Source of the DNA: JAJFTV01 sp964426355
GTDB lineage: Bacteria > Chloroflexota > Anaerolineae > Anaerolineales > Anaerolineaceae
Direction of reading: 5' to 3'
Length of the DNA stretch: 38,497 bases
Assembly (NCBI GenBank): GCA_964426355.1
Contig: CAYRRA010000014.1
Span: 1-38,497, forward strand
Under the pieces are notes generated by a model. It saw only the letters and a program-made list of their open reading frames with translations, was not told the DNA's origin and did no database searches. Positions 24,899-32,887 of the stretch are shown in pieces. Positions within the stretch are counted from its first letter, which is position 1. The number at the start of each line of letters is the position of its first letter. The translations under genes and the position numbers were made by a program.

Positions 24899-25780
24899 AT
24901 GCGAAACAAGAAACCTGACCATACCCAAGCCGCTGATGAGTTTATCTACAGAAGATCTTCCTGGTCGAAATTTTTGATGTACTTTGTGCTTTCACTGTTT
25001 GCACTCAGTACGATCCTGGCATTTATCTGGGTGGTGATGATCTCTCTGAAAACAACCACCGAGTTTCTCATGAAAAGCCCCTGGTCATTTCCAGAGAAAC
25101 TTCAGTTCAGTAATTACATCACCGCATGGAACAAGGCGAATATCGGTACCTATTTTAAGAACAGCGTAGTCGCCTCCACAGTTGGTGCGACAGTATCGGT
25201 GCTGCTCTCAGCTCTTACGGCTTATGTGCTTGCACGCGTACCGTTTAAGTTAAATGAATTTTTCCGTAATTACTTTATCGTTGGCTATATGATCCCGCTC
25301 TTTCTCACATTCATTCCGTTATACTTCATGATGAGCACAGTGGGTTTATCCAACGGGATGGTGCCGCTCGTATTGTTATATATTGCCTCAGGTGTACCAT
25401 TTAACACCTTTATCCTGCGCGGTTTCTTTGAATCGCTGCCGTCCGAACTGGAAGATGCCGCGGCGGTGGATGGCTCATCACCGTTTCGCACCTTTTGGAC
25501 GATCATGCTCCCGCTCTCCTGGCCGGGACTGGTTTCCGCTTTTTTGATCAATTTCATGAGCCTGTGGAACGAATTTTTCCTAGCGCTGCTTTTTCTCAGG
25601 AAAGAAAATGCAACTATGCCTCTGGGTCTGTTTTATATGGCTCAGAGGGCAGAGTACACCTCTCAGTGGACAGATTTGTTTGCCGGTATGGTGATTTCTT
25701 CAATACCGATTTTGATTGTGTTTGCTTTATTGCACGACCAAATCACGCGTGGCATGACAGAAGGCGCGATAAAAGGTTAG
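24899..25780 (+). CDS. ABC transporter permease, CUT1 sugar type (MalG/UgpE-like)
   Basis: A 293-aa inner-membrane permease. The first membrane helix (~20-45) follows a hydrophilic N terminus; FPEKLQFSNYITAWNKANIG is the typical MalG-side external segment and ELEDAAAVDGSSPFRTFWTIMLP the EAA loop. The C terminus MTEGAIKG matches the family end. The ribosome site (AAGGGA) is modest. It completes the second transporter. Confidence 0.93.
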   Translation: MRNKKPDHTQAADEFIYRRSSWSKFLMYFVLSLFALSTILAFIWVVMISLKTTTEFLMKSPWSFPEKLQFSNYITAWNKANIGTYFKNSVVASTVGATVSVLLSALTAYVLARVPFKLNEFFRNYFIVGYMIPLFLTFIPLYFMMSTVGLSNGMVPLVLLYIASGVPFNTFILRGFFESLPSELEDAAAVDGSSPFRTFWTIMLPLSWPGLVSAFLINFMSLWNEFFLALLFLRKENATMPLGLFYMAQRAEYTSQWTDLFAGMVISSIPILIVFALLHDQITRGMTEGAIKG

Positions 25781-25808
25781 TTCATCCAATCTATTACAGG
25801 AGTATGAA

Positions 25809-26114
25809 ATGGCGACGATCATTTTTACTTACAGCCCGGTAGACGGGGTTTCGATGGAAGAGTTCAAAAAATTCTTGGATGAAGTGGATGGTCCTGCCAC
25901 GTTGAAAATTCCATCCGCAAAATCCATTCGGAAATTACAGGTTGTGGATCAAAATGCGTCCTTCAAAGTGATAGAGCTTTTGGAGGTGACCAGCATTGAG
26001 GAATGGAAGAAAGACACCGCTGTGCCTTCTGAGGAGATCAAGAAGGTGCTCGATCTGTGGCAGCAATTTGGCAAAGTGGAAGAAATGAAAATTTACAACT
26101 GCGAAGAGTTTTAA
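25809..26114 (+). CDS. Small dimeric alpha/beta-barrel protein, REDY/HapK-like
   Basis: A 101-aa soluble protein with an AGGAG site. It starts with the strand ATIIFTYSPVDGVSMEEFKKFL and continues in a beta-alpha-beta-beta pattern typical of ferredoxin-like dimeric barrels. It is most reminiscent of the REDY-like/HapK and EthD-type proteins, which are found with prodigiosin-type and ring-degradation pathways and whose chemistry is mostly unknown. It lies directly after the transporter permeases, so it may bind or transform the imported compound. Family assignment is tentative. Confidence 0.6.
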   Translation: MATIIFTYSPVDGVSMEEFKKFLDEVDGPATLKIPSAKSIRKLQVVDQNASFKVIELLEVTSIEEWKKDTAVPSEEIKKVLDLWQQFGKVEEMKIYNCEEF

Positions 26115-26245
26115 TCACTTTTTGCATTGATACCAACTGTTTATCAGGATCACTCCGGATTGGTATAACCATCATTTCTCTGCTGGAACCCATCTGGATG
26201 TAGTTGACTGGTTATTTTGAAACCAAATCATAGGAGAAACCGTCT

Positions 26246-27304
26246 ATCACCACCTTTTCTCTAGAACGCCATTGGAAGTTCTGGCGGTTGGAACAGACAG
26301 ACCGTCCGTTGATCGGTTTGTTTTTTCAGCCGTATATTGTTGCAGATGTTTACCGTATTGCTTCTGAGGATGATTTCCTCGAACCCGGAGACATGCGCGC
26401 AGAGCGGTATTTCGACTTGCATCTTGAACGATGCCGGATTTTGGAGAGTTTGCCACAAGATTTTATCCGTCCTGTTGAACCGCCAAATTGGTTTCCGTGG
26501 TTAGAGGCGATTCTGGATTTTCCTGTCCAGGTGAAAAACCAGACTGTCTGGGCGGAAGCTGTTTTGGAGAAAGACCAGTCTATTCAATCATTCCAGGTGG
26601 GATGGAATGAAGATTGGTTACAGGCAACTTTGAAATACCTGTACGATGTGGTCAATGAGTTTTACCCTCACTATCCTGTTGCCGGTCCTTTTCTGCGCGG
26701 TCCAACCGATGTGGTCGCAGCGATGCTGGGTACAAGCCGTTTTTGCCTTGAGCTGATTGATCATCCTGATGAGGTAGAACGCCTGATCGGTGAGTGCGCC
26801 AGGGCGTGGATTAAGGTGTCGCAGATGGTCATGGAGATCATTCCTGAATGGCAGGGAGGTTACTTTCCGGGAGCAAGATGGATTCATGCGCCAGGGCAGT
26901 GTGTGTACTCCTCTGAGGATGCCACCAGTTTGATCTCCAGAAAGATGTATGAACAATATTTGCTGCCCGCAAATAAACAGATGGCGAACATTTTTCCGTA
27001 TGGTTTTGTTCATCGCCATTCGGTTTCGCTTCAAAACATCAAATCTCTGTGTGCCCTTCCGCATCAATGGGCAATTGAGGTGACATTGGACCCTTCCGGA
27101 CCGGATTTGGGTCAGGTCTTGCCCGTTTTGCAAAAGGTTCAAGAGTCTTCTCATCCGTTGATTGTCTTTGGGATCAACGAATCTGAAACCTTGAGTGTGC
27201 TGTTAGAACATCTTTCGCCAACGGGTTTGTGCCTGATTTTGCAGTCTGAAATAGAAGAACAGGCACGTTGTTTGCTGGAACATTGTCCGTTTGAAATAAA
27301 GTAG
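26246..27304 (+). CDS. Uroporphyrinogen-decarboxylase (URO-D) family protein, probable ATC start
   Basis: The longest frame with a usual start opens at a TTG at 26288, but the reading frame continues upstream as TTFSLERHWKFWRL in front of EQTDRPLIGLFF, a natural URO-D-family N terminus. An AGGAGA (26232-26237) sits 8 bases before an ATC at 26246, and the frame has a stop at 26231, so ATC is the best-placed start; no ATG or GTG is available. The product then has 352 residues. The barrel shows GPFLRGPTDVVAAMLG and ELIDHPDEVERLI. It lacks the HxCxnC zinc motif of MtaA/MtbA methyltransferases and resembles uncharacterised URO-D-like proteins found in catabolic clusters. Its reaction is unknown. 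Confidence 0.8.
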   Translation: MTTFSLERHWKFWRLEQTDRPLIGLFFQPYIVADVYRIASEDDFLEPGDMRAERYFDLHLERCRILESLPQDFIRPVEPPNWFPWLEAILDFPVQVKNQTVWAEAVLEKDQSIQSFQVGWNEDWLQATLKYLYDVVNEFYPHYPVAGPFLRGPTDVVAAMLGTSRFCLELIDHPDEVERLIGECARAWIKVSQMVMEIIPEWQGGYFPGARWIHAPGQCVYSSEDATSLISRKMYEQYLLPANKQMANIFPYGFVHRHSVSLQNIKSLCALPHQWAIEVTLDPSGPDLGQVLPVLQKVQESSHPLIVFGINESETLSVLLEHLSPTGLCLILQSEIEEQARCLLEHCPFEIK

Positions 27305-27361
27305 AGGCAGCGAAATAAGCTGCGCATGGAAAATGACTGGAAAAAAGGAGGATATTGAGTG

Positions 27362-28129
27362 ATGTTGAAATTCTTTGATATCAATACCTCAATTGGGGTG
27401 TGGAAGCACCCCAATTACGGCGGGTACGAGACCGCCGAAGAACTGGAAGCCATTCTGGATTATCTGCAAGTTGAAAAAGCAGTTGTTTATCAAGCCCAGT
27501 CGCACGAAACCCACGCGCCAACAGGTAATCAAATGCTTATGGAAGAATTACGGGGTCACCCCCGGTTACTGCCGAGCTGGGTGATTTTTCCTCATTTCAC
27601 CCATGAGATGCCAGAACCAAAATTTCTGGTTCGTGAGATGCTCGATCAAGGCGTTCGTGTAGTACGTTTGCTACCAGGAATTGCAGGGCATCGTTTTTCA
27701 CTTGAACCCTGGTGCGGAGGTGTATTGCTGCAAGAACTGGCTGCTTACCGCATTCCCACGTTGATCGATTTTATGTTTTTCCGGCGAGATGACCCCGATT
27801 GGCACCTGCTTTACGACCTTTGCAAACGCTATTCGCGCCTTCCGTTGATCCTGACCGGTTGGGCAGGACTGGCAAGCCGGACCTTTTTTGCATTGTGCAA
27901 AGAATGCCCGAACCTGTACCTGGATATCTCTCGATACAATCTATTCCGCGGCATCCTGGTGTTTTGCCAGAGTGTGAGCGCTAAAAATCTGTTGTATGGG
28001 TCAGGGATGCCTCGTATTGCACCCGGTGTAAGCCTGACAACAGTTACCCATTCGCATGTGAGCGATGAAGAAAAACAGCTCATTGCTGCCGGAAACCTGG
28101 AACGTCTGCTGATGGAGGTAATGCAATGA
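27362..28129 (+). CDS. Amidohydrolase-fold protein lacking all metal ligands (probable pseudoenzyme)
   Basis: Start at the ATG 27362 (strong AGGAGG; a GTG immediately before is possible), 255 residues. It aligns by eye with the next gene's amidohydrolase-2-type barrel, but every expected ligand is changed: DINT instead of DxHxH (6-9), LIDFMFF instead of the LFHTYFG strand, LTGWAG (Trp167) instead of VGHML, and YGSGMP instead of FGTDFP. Lengths and secondary-structure pattern remain. It overlaps the following gene by ATGA, so they are co-translated. I infer a regulatory or structural partner of the intact paralogue. Confidence 0.75.
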   Translation: MLKFFDINTSIGVWKHPNYGGYETAEELEAILDYLQVEKAVVYQAQSHETHAPTGNQMLMEELRGHPRLLPSWVIFPHFTHEMPEPKFLVREMLDQGVRVVRLLPGIAGHRFSLEPWCGGVLLQELAAYRIPTLIDFMFFRRDDPDWHLLYDLCKRYSRLPLILTGWAGLASRTFFALCKECPNLYLDISRYNLFRGILVFCQSVSAKNLLYGSGMPRIAPGVSLTTVTHSHVSDEEKQLIAAGNLERLLMEVMQ

Positions 28130-29010
28130 GCCATATCAACAATCTGGAGTATCAAGGTACGCCAATTTGGAAACGGGTATCCCAAAAAGCTTTACGTCAA
28201 CGTTCGTGGCAGCCATGCCGTTGGCAGGAACAGCTTCGGAACGGCGAAGCCATTAGTGATTTGTTAATTGTTGATGGGCATGCTCACCTGGGGGAATACG
28301 CCGGGTTTTCGATTGACCGCCCGGATGCAACGGGTCTTGTGGAGGTAATGGACTGGATCGGCATGCGCGCAGCGGTTTTATCTTCCAACGCAGCCATACG
28401 ATCCAACCAGCGATATGGGAATCAAATCACTTTGGATGCAGTGCGTCAATATCCAAATCGATTGTATGGATATGTGGTTGCCAATCCTTATTATGCCGAA
28501 GAAATGGAAGAGGAAATCAGGGCTTACCTGGCGGAACCCGGTATCGTGGGGATCAAGCTGCACCCTGAGCTGCATGACGATTACCCCCTGAACGGACCTC
28601 GCTACGAACCGATGTGGAATATTGCCGCTGAACATGGCACCCCGGTGCTGTTTCACACTTATTTTGGGGGTGACAGCCTGGAGACTATTGTCAACATCGC
28701 CAGAAAATACCCCACGGTACCGCTGCTGGTGGGGCACATGCTGCAGGATAAAAACATGGAAGCAATGGCGGAGATGGCTAACTCATTTGAGAATATTTAT
28801 GTCGATTTGACAGTTCCAGAGATTTTCGGGTCTGTTGAATTCTTTGTCGAAGCTCTCGATAACATTGAGAAGATCATTTTCGGCACCGATTTTCCCTGGG
28901 GCAACTGCCATTTTCGGGTTGGGGCAGTCATCTACTCCCGGATTTCTGAAGATCAGAAACGGAAAATTATAGGCGAAAATGCAGTCAAGCTGTTTGGTAT
29001 TCCTTTTTAG
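28126..29010 (+). CDS. Metal-dependent amidohydrolase (amidohydrolase-2 type)
   Basis: A 294-aa TIM-barrel hydrolase. Its N-terminal 45 residues are hydrophilic, then VDGHAHLG supplies the HxH pair (His52, His54), LFHTYFG and LLVGHML the further histidines, and IIFGTDFPWGN the catalytic Asp. EPGIVGIKLHPELHDDYP is a typical substrate-side loop. It probably hydrolyses a C-N bond or decarboxylates a small ring acid; the exact substrate is open. Start codon overlaps the stop of the degenerate paralogue (ATGA), suggesting a 1:1 complex. Confidence 0.87.
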   Translation: MSHINNLEYQGTPIWKRVSQKALRQRSWQPCRWQEQLRNGEAISDLLIVDGHAHLGEYAGFSIDRPDATGLVEVMDWIGMRAAVLSSNAAIRSNQRYGNQITLDAVRQYPNRLYGYVVANPYYAEEMEEEIRAYLAEPGIVGIKLHPELHDDYPLNGPRYEPMWNIAAEHGTPVLFHTYFGGDSLETIVNIARKYPTVPLLVGHMLQDKNMEAMAEMANSFENIYVDLTVPEIFGSVEFFVEALDNIEKIIFGTDFPWGNCHFRVGAVIYSRISEDQKRKIIGENAVKLFGIPF

Positions 29011-29037
29011 TCATGGTTTTTCTGAGGAGATTTAAGG

Positions 29038-30132
29038 ATGTTGATCTGGGATGCACATTTAGACCTTGCTTTTCTCGCTTTGAATGCCAATCGTAATTTA
29101 TTGGACACGGTGGAGAAAACCCGTGCAAAAGAACAGCAATTTCCCGGCTGCTTGCCGCCCAAATGGCGGGGCGCTGGCGAGGGGACCGTTGCCTTTCCTG
29201 AAATGCGAGTTGGAAGGGTGGCGGTGAGTTTTCCCACGTTGTTGGCGGGCGTTTCGGGTCATTGCAACCCTTATGTGGATTATGAGACGGTATACCAGTC
29301 TTATGGCATTGCACATGGTCACCTGGCATATTACCGGGCATTGGAGCAGGCAGGGATAGCGCGTATCATAACCACGCTCCCGCAGTTAAAGGCACATATT
29401 ACCGAGTGGGAAGAATGGGATCGCACGGGTGGTGCAGGAAAAGATTCTCCACCCCTGGGTTTCATCATCAATATTGAAGGTGCTGACCCAATCCAGAATC
29501 CAGGGGAACTGGCAGAGTGGTACGCGGCAGGTATGCGGGTGATTATGTTGGGGCATTTTGGTCCGGGGCGGTACACCGGCGGCACCGGCACCGATCTGCC
29601 TTTGACCAATGCTGGAAAAGCTTTACTGGATGAAGCCTACCGGTTGGGGATGATTTTTGATGCCAATCACCTCTCAGATCAGGCTTTCTGGCAGGCGATA
29701 GATCATTTTCAAGGCACTGTAATTGCCAGCCATAGCAATGCGCGCAGATTGGTTCCCGGACAGCGTCAGTTGAGCGATGAGCAGATTAAGGCTGTTGTAA
29801 CACGCGGCGGTGTTGTTGGGGTTTGCATGGATGTATGGATGCTTGAACCAGATTGGGTTCCAGTGGTCAATACCAATGAGAAGGTGAGCCTGGAAACGGT
29901 GGTGGATCACATCGATGTGATCTGCCAGCTTGCCGGGGATAGTTCCCACGTGGGTATCGGCACAGACCTGGATGGTGGTTATGGGTATAGTCAGTGTCCG
30001 CACGATCTGAATACCATTGCAGATCTGCAAAAGCTGGATGGACTGCTGAAAAAACGTGGTTATACCCAGACAGATATCACCGGCATTTTCTATCGTAACT
30101 TCTTGGATCTTGTCGTTAAGACCTGGCAGTGA
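29038..30132 (+). CDS. Membrane-dipeptidase-like (renal dipeptidase, M19) zinc hydrolase
   Basis: A 364-aa barrel peptidase without signal peptide, so cytoplasmic. Zinc-site motifs: WDAHLD (His7, Asp9), INIEGADP (Glu147), DANHLSD (His211 region), ASHSNAR (His232) and GIGTDLDGG. M19 enzymes split dipeptides and accept a D-residue at the C-terminal side, and some act on D-aminoacyl amides. ATG is preceded by GAGGAG. It follows the amidohydrolase pair by 27 bases and is overlapped by the next gene (GTGA), indicating one transcript. Confidence 0.9.
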   Translation: MLIWDAHLDLAFLALNANRNLLDTVEKTRAKEQQFPGCLPPKWRGAGEGTVAFPEMRVGRVAVSFPTLLAGVSGHCNPYVDYETVYQSYGIAHGHLAYYRALEQAGIARIITTLPQLKAHITEWEEWDRTGGAGKDSPPLGFIINIEGADPIQNPGELAEWYAAGMRVIMLGHFGPGRYTGGTGTDLPLTNAGKALLDEAYRLGMIFDANHLSDQAFWQAIDHFQGTVIASHSNARRLVPGQRQLSDEQIKAVVTRGGVVGVCMDVWMLEPDWVPVVNTNEKVSLETVVDHIDVICQLAGDSSHVGIGTDLDGGYGYSQCPHDLNTIADLQKLDGLLKKRGYTQTDITGIFYRNFLDLVVKTWQ

Positions 30133-30137
30133 ACGGT

Positions 30138-31253
30138 ATGATACAAAGGATCACGGGTAGAGCTTTGACCACCCAAGATGTAATCCAAACCCTGATGGAT
30201 GACCCTGGTGCAGTCCATCAATGGGGCAGCGCATTGGATGGCAGTGCTATCCTTTCGGCGCAATGCGGTGGAACACAGAAACCGGCGGTACTGATTACCG
30301 CCGGTGTGCATGCACATGAGGTGGGCGGTGTGCATGCCGCGCTTCAACTCCTGGGATCACTGAAAACACAGCAAGAGGTTCACATTTTGTCCTTGCGTGA
30401 TCCATTTGGTTTCTCAGGAGTCAATCATTGCCTAAGCTTTGCTTCAGGACAGGAGACTAACCTCGAAGACCATGCAGGGATTTTGGCGTATTTATCATCA
30501 CACGGTAGATTGATATGGCAGCAAGATCGGCTGCATTGCTTTCAACTTGGTGATATGGGTTTTATCTGGCAGCCTCAACCGGCAGGTCTGGAAGGGTTTA
30601 ATCAGGTCAACGCTCGACTATCTGCGGCATTAGTGGAACACCCGGAAGTTTTCTCCTGTTTGTTTGGGAAACGTGTGCTGCTGGTTAACCCAGCCCCATT
30701 TACTGAACACGATGGGTTAATGAAACGCTGCTGGCACGCCCGGATCAACCAGCAAGGCAAATGGCTGAACCTCAACCGTGGTTTTGGTGAGTTTGATCAG
30801 CCCGGTGAAGTTGCCGCGCTGCAGCGCACACTGGAAACCATCCAACCCGGTCTGGTAATTGATCTCCAGGAGGATGATACACCCGGTTTCTGGTTTACCG
30901 CGCCATTATCGCAGGCAAACGATTCAACAACAGTGCGCATCTTCCATATTGTTCATCAAGCGGTGCAGGGGAAACAGATACCGGTATATCGCGCGGTTGA
31001 GATGAAAGCCGATTCACATCGCGATCTTGAAATTGAGGGTTTCTTGCAGCCAGATGAAATGCATCCTGAGGTTTTCTGGCTCAACCAGAACAGGTTGGGT
31101 CAGGGTGAGAATTTACTCAGCTATGCTGGACGCCATGCCGTGGTGATTGGGGTTGAAGCTCCCTTGCAGCGGTCATTGGGGCGCAGAGTTGCTGAGACAG
31201 TTTTTATTGTATCCACAATCGTTCAAAACTGGATGATCGACCCAGAAGTGTGA
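30138..31253 (+). CDS. M14/AstE-like carboxypeptidase-fold protein with a lost zinc ligand
   Basis: From ATG 30138 it has 371 residues; a GTG at 30129 overlapping the previous stop (GTGA) is also possible. It belongs to the succinylglutamate-desuccinylase/M14 zinc hydrolases: ITAGVHAHEVGG carries HxxE (His58, Glu61), LNLNRGFGEFDQPGEV the substrate-binding region and GVEAP the catalytic Glu area. The third zinc ligand is missing: DLQE, Gln244, stands where the next gene has DLHE. It may therefore be inactive or bind metal weakly. About half of its residues look shared with the next gene, so this is a tandem duplication with divergence. Confidence 0.82.
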   Translation: MIQRITGRALTTQDVIQTLMDDPGAVHQWGSALDGSAILSAQCGGTQKPAVLITAGVHAHEVGGVHAALQLLGSLKTQQEVHILSLRDPFGFSGVNHCLSFASGQETNLEDHAGILAYLSSHGRLIWQQDRLHCFQLGDMGFIWQPQPAGLEGFNQVNARLSAALVEHPEVFSCLFGKRVLLVNPAPFTEHDGLMKRCWHARINQQGKWLNLNRGFGEFDQPGEVAALQRTLETIQPGLVIDLQEDDTPGFWFTAPLSQANDSTTVRIFHIVHQAVQGKQIPVYRAVEMKADSHRDLEIEGFLQPDEMHPEVFWLNQNRLGQGENLLSYAGRHAVVIGVEAPLQRSLGRRVAETVFIVSTIVQNWMIDPEV

Positions 31254-31261
31254 AAGGCGCT

Positions 31262-32377
31262 ATGATTGGAAAAGCGGAACTGACGACAAGCGATGTGATC
31301 GATATTTTAGTACGCAGCGGTAAACCATTGCGGGAATGGGGTGTAGCTCAAGATGGGACACCGATGCTGGCTGCAATTCGTGAAGGGAAAAAACAACCAG
31401 CTATATTTATCACCGCCGGGGCACATTCAAACGAGACAGCGGGTGTACATGCAGCGCTCAATCTCCTGGATCAGTTGGAAACGGATCATGAAGTGCATAT
31501 TCTTCCGCTGCGTGACCCGATGGGTTTTGCCGGTGTTCAACATTGCTTAAAAACAGCATTGGGGCAGCCGGTGCAGGTGGAAAACCATGCAGAAGTACTG
31601 GATTTCTTAAAAGGTCATGCTGATCTACTCTGGCAAGAAGCAGACCTTTACGTCTTCCGTCTGGGTGAAACAGGTTTTGTGTGGTGTCCGCACCAACCCG
31701 GTTTGGATGCGTACTGGCAAATGACCAACTGGATGGGTGGTCTTGTACAATCGCAGCCTGATGTGATGCAAAAACTGGCAGGTAAAAGTGTGATGTTGAT
31801 TGACCCCTCACCGGATGTGGAAGGAGCTTTCTCCATGCAGCGCTGCTGGCATGCTTTTGTCAGGCGGGATGGAGCCTGGCTGCATCTCAACCGGATGTTA
31901 GGGGAAGAGGATACTCCCCCTGAGGTCGCTGCCGTTAACAACCTGATGCAGGCTGTTCAACCTGGTTTAACCTGTGATTTGCATGAGGGCAATGGGAACG
32001 GTTTTTGGCTGCCGATCCCGAAACCCGACTATAATAGTGAACGCTCGTTTTTGATGGCAAAAGCTTTTTTTGAATACATCCAGCGACGCGGATACCCGGT
32101 CATCGAATATGCTGAATGGCTGGCAAGCGACCGAACACCGTTAACCGCCCGAAACCCGGATTGGATGTTGCCTGATCCACGACTTCCTGGACTTTTTTGG
32201 GCTGATACGTTGAAACGGGAAGAGGGACATAATTTGTCGACTTATGCGGAACAATTTGGTGTGGGATTTGGAACAGAGGGACCCATGAGCAGACCGCTTG
32301 AGATGCGTATCGATGGGATCACAAAAGGGACGTTGGCATCAATCAAAGTTTGGGAAGAGTGTTGTGAATTCAAATAA
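31262..32377 (+). CDS. M14/AstE-like zinc carboxypeptidase or deacylase (intact copy)
   Basis: From ATG 31262 (GAAAGG close upstream; GTG at 31250 overlapping the preceding stop is possible) it has 371 residues. All zinc-site residues are present: ITAGAHSNETAG (His55, Glu58) and CDLHEGNGNG (His241), with the catalytic Glu in FGTEGP. M14 family members of the AstE branch remove acyl groups or C-terminal residues from N-acyl amino acids or short peptides. Close paralogue of the preceding gene; the pair probably forms a hetero-oligomer. Confidence 0.87.
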   Translation: MIGKAELTTSDVIDILVRSGKPLREWGVAQDGTPMLAAIREGKKQPAIFITAGAHSNETAGVHAALNLLDQLETDHEVHILPLRDPMGFAGVQHCLKTALGQPVQVENHAEVLDFLKGHADLLWQEADLYVFRLGETGFVWCPHQPGLDAYWQMTNWMGGLVQSQPDVMQKLAGKSVMLIDPSPDVEGAFSMQRCWHAFVRRDGAWLHLNRMLGEEDTPPEVAAVNNLMQAVQPGLTCDLHEGNGNGFWLPIPKPDYNSERSFLMAKAFFEYIQRRGYPVIEYAEWLASDRTPLTARNPDWMLPDPRLPGLFWADTLKREEGHNLSTYAEQFGVGFGTEGPMSRPLEMRIDGITKGTLASIKVWEECCEFK

Positions 32378-32398
32378 TCATTTGAGAGAGGCTTGGGA

Positions 32399-32887
32399 AT
32401 GACAGTAATTCGAATAAAAGTAGACTCATCCGTGTGCAGTGGTTGTCTTTCCTGTGTTACAACCTGTTCAATGGCGCACGAACAGTTCGTGAGCTTGAGT
32501 GCAGGTCGTCTAAAGGTAACATTGCGACCCTTTGAAATTCAGCACAAGATCGATATTTGCCGGCAGTGTGCCAAACACCCCTGCCTGGTGGCTTGCCCTG
32601 TTGGAGCCATCTACCGGGACGAGCAAGATACTGTTCGAATCGATCCAACGCTCTGTACAGGATGTAAACTGTGCATGGGTGCCTGCCCATTCAACGCTAT
32701 TTTTTGGAGCCCAATTACCGAACAAGTGATTAAATGCGATTTGTGTTTGGGAGAACCGGAGTGCGTACAAGCCTGCCCTACCGGTGCGCTTTCAATCAGA
32801 AAGATTGAAAGCGAGAAGATTGAAAGCGGGAAGATTGAAAGCGGGAAGCCAGAAAACACCCAATTGACGGAGAAGGAACATGAATAA
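32399..32887 (+). CDS. Polyferredoxin with four [4Fe-4S] motifs (electron carrier for the AOR)
   Basis: From ATG 32399 it has 162 residues; a TTG at 32393 is less likely. Four cysteine groups: CSGCLSCVTTC, CRQCAKHPCLVAC, CTGCKLCMGAC and CDLCLGEPECVQAC, as in HycB/AorB-type electron-transfer subunits. The C-terminal tail carries three repeats of KIES(E/G) encoded by a 15-bp tandem repeat. It overlaps the AOR gene by 8 bases, so it is probably that enzyme's dedicated redox partner. Confidence 0.92.
   Translation: MTVIRIKVDSSVCSGCLSCVTTCSMAHEQFVSLSAGRLKVTLRPFEIQHKIDICRQCAKHPCLVACPVGAIYRDEQDTVRIDPTLCTGCKLCMGACPFNAIFWSPITEQVIKCDLCLGEPECVQACPTGALSIRKIESEKIESGKIESGKPENTQLTEKEHE
32788..32846 (+). 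repeat. 15-bp tandem repeat (three copies) plus hairpin at the 3' end of the ferredoxin gene
   Basis: Units starting at 32802, 32817 and 32832 share AGATTGAAAGCG; they encode KIESE/KIESG/KIESG. Just before, GCTTTCAATC (32788-32797) pairs perfectly with GATTGAAAGC (32803-32812), and later units can pair too. Confidence 0.75.

Noticed and set aside
26130..26166. ATACCAA ... TTGGTAT inverted repeat with 23-base spacing after the HapK-like gene
   Set aside because: Seven-bp arms with a long spacer and no U-tract; not enough for a terminator or operator call.
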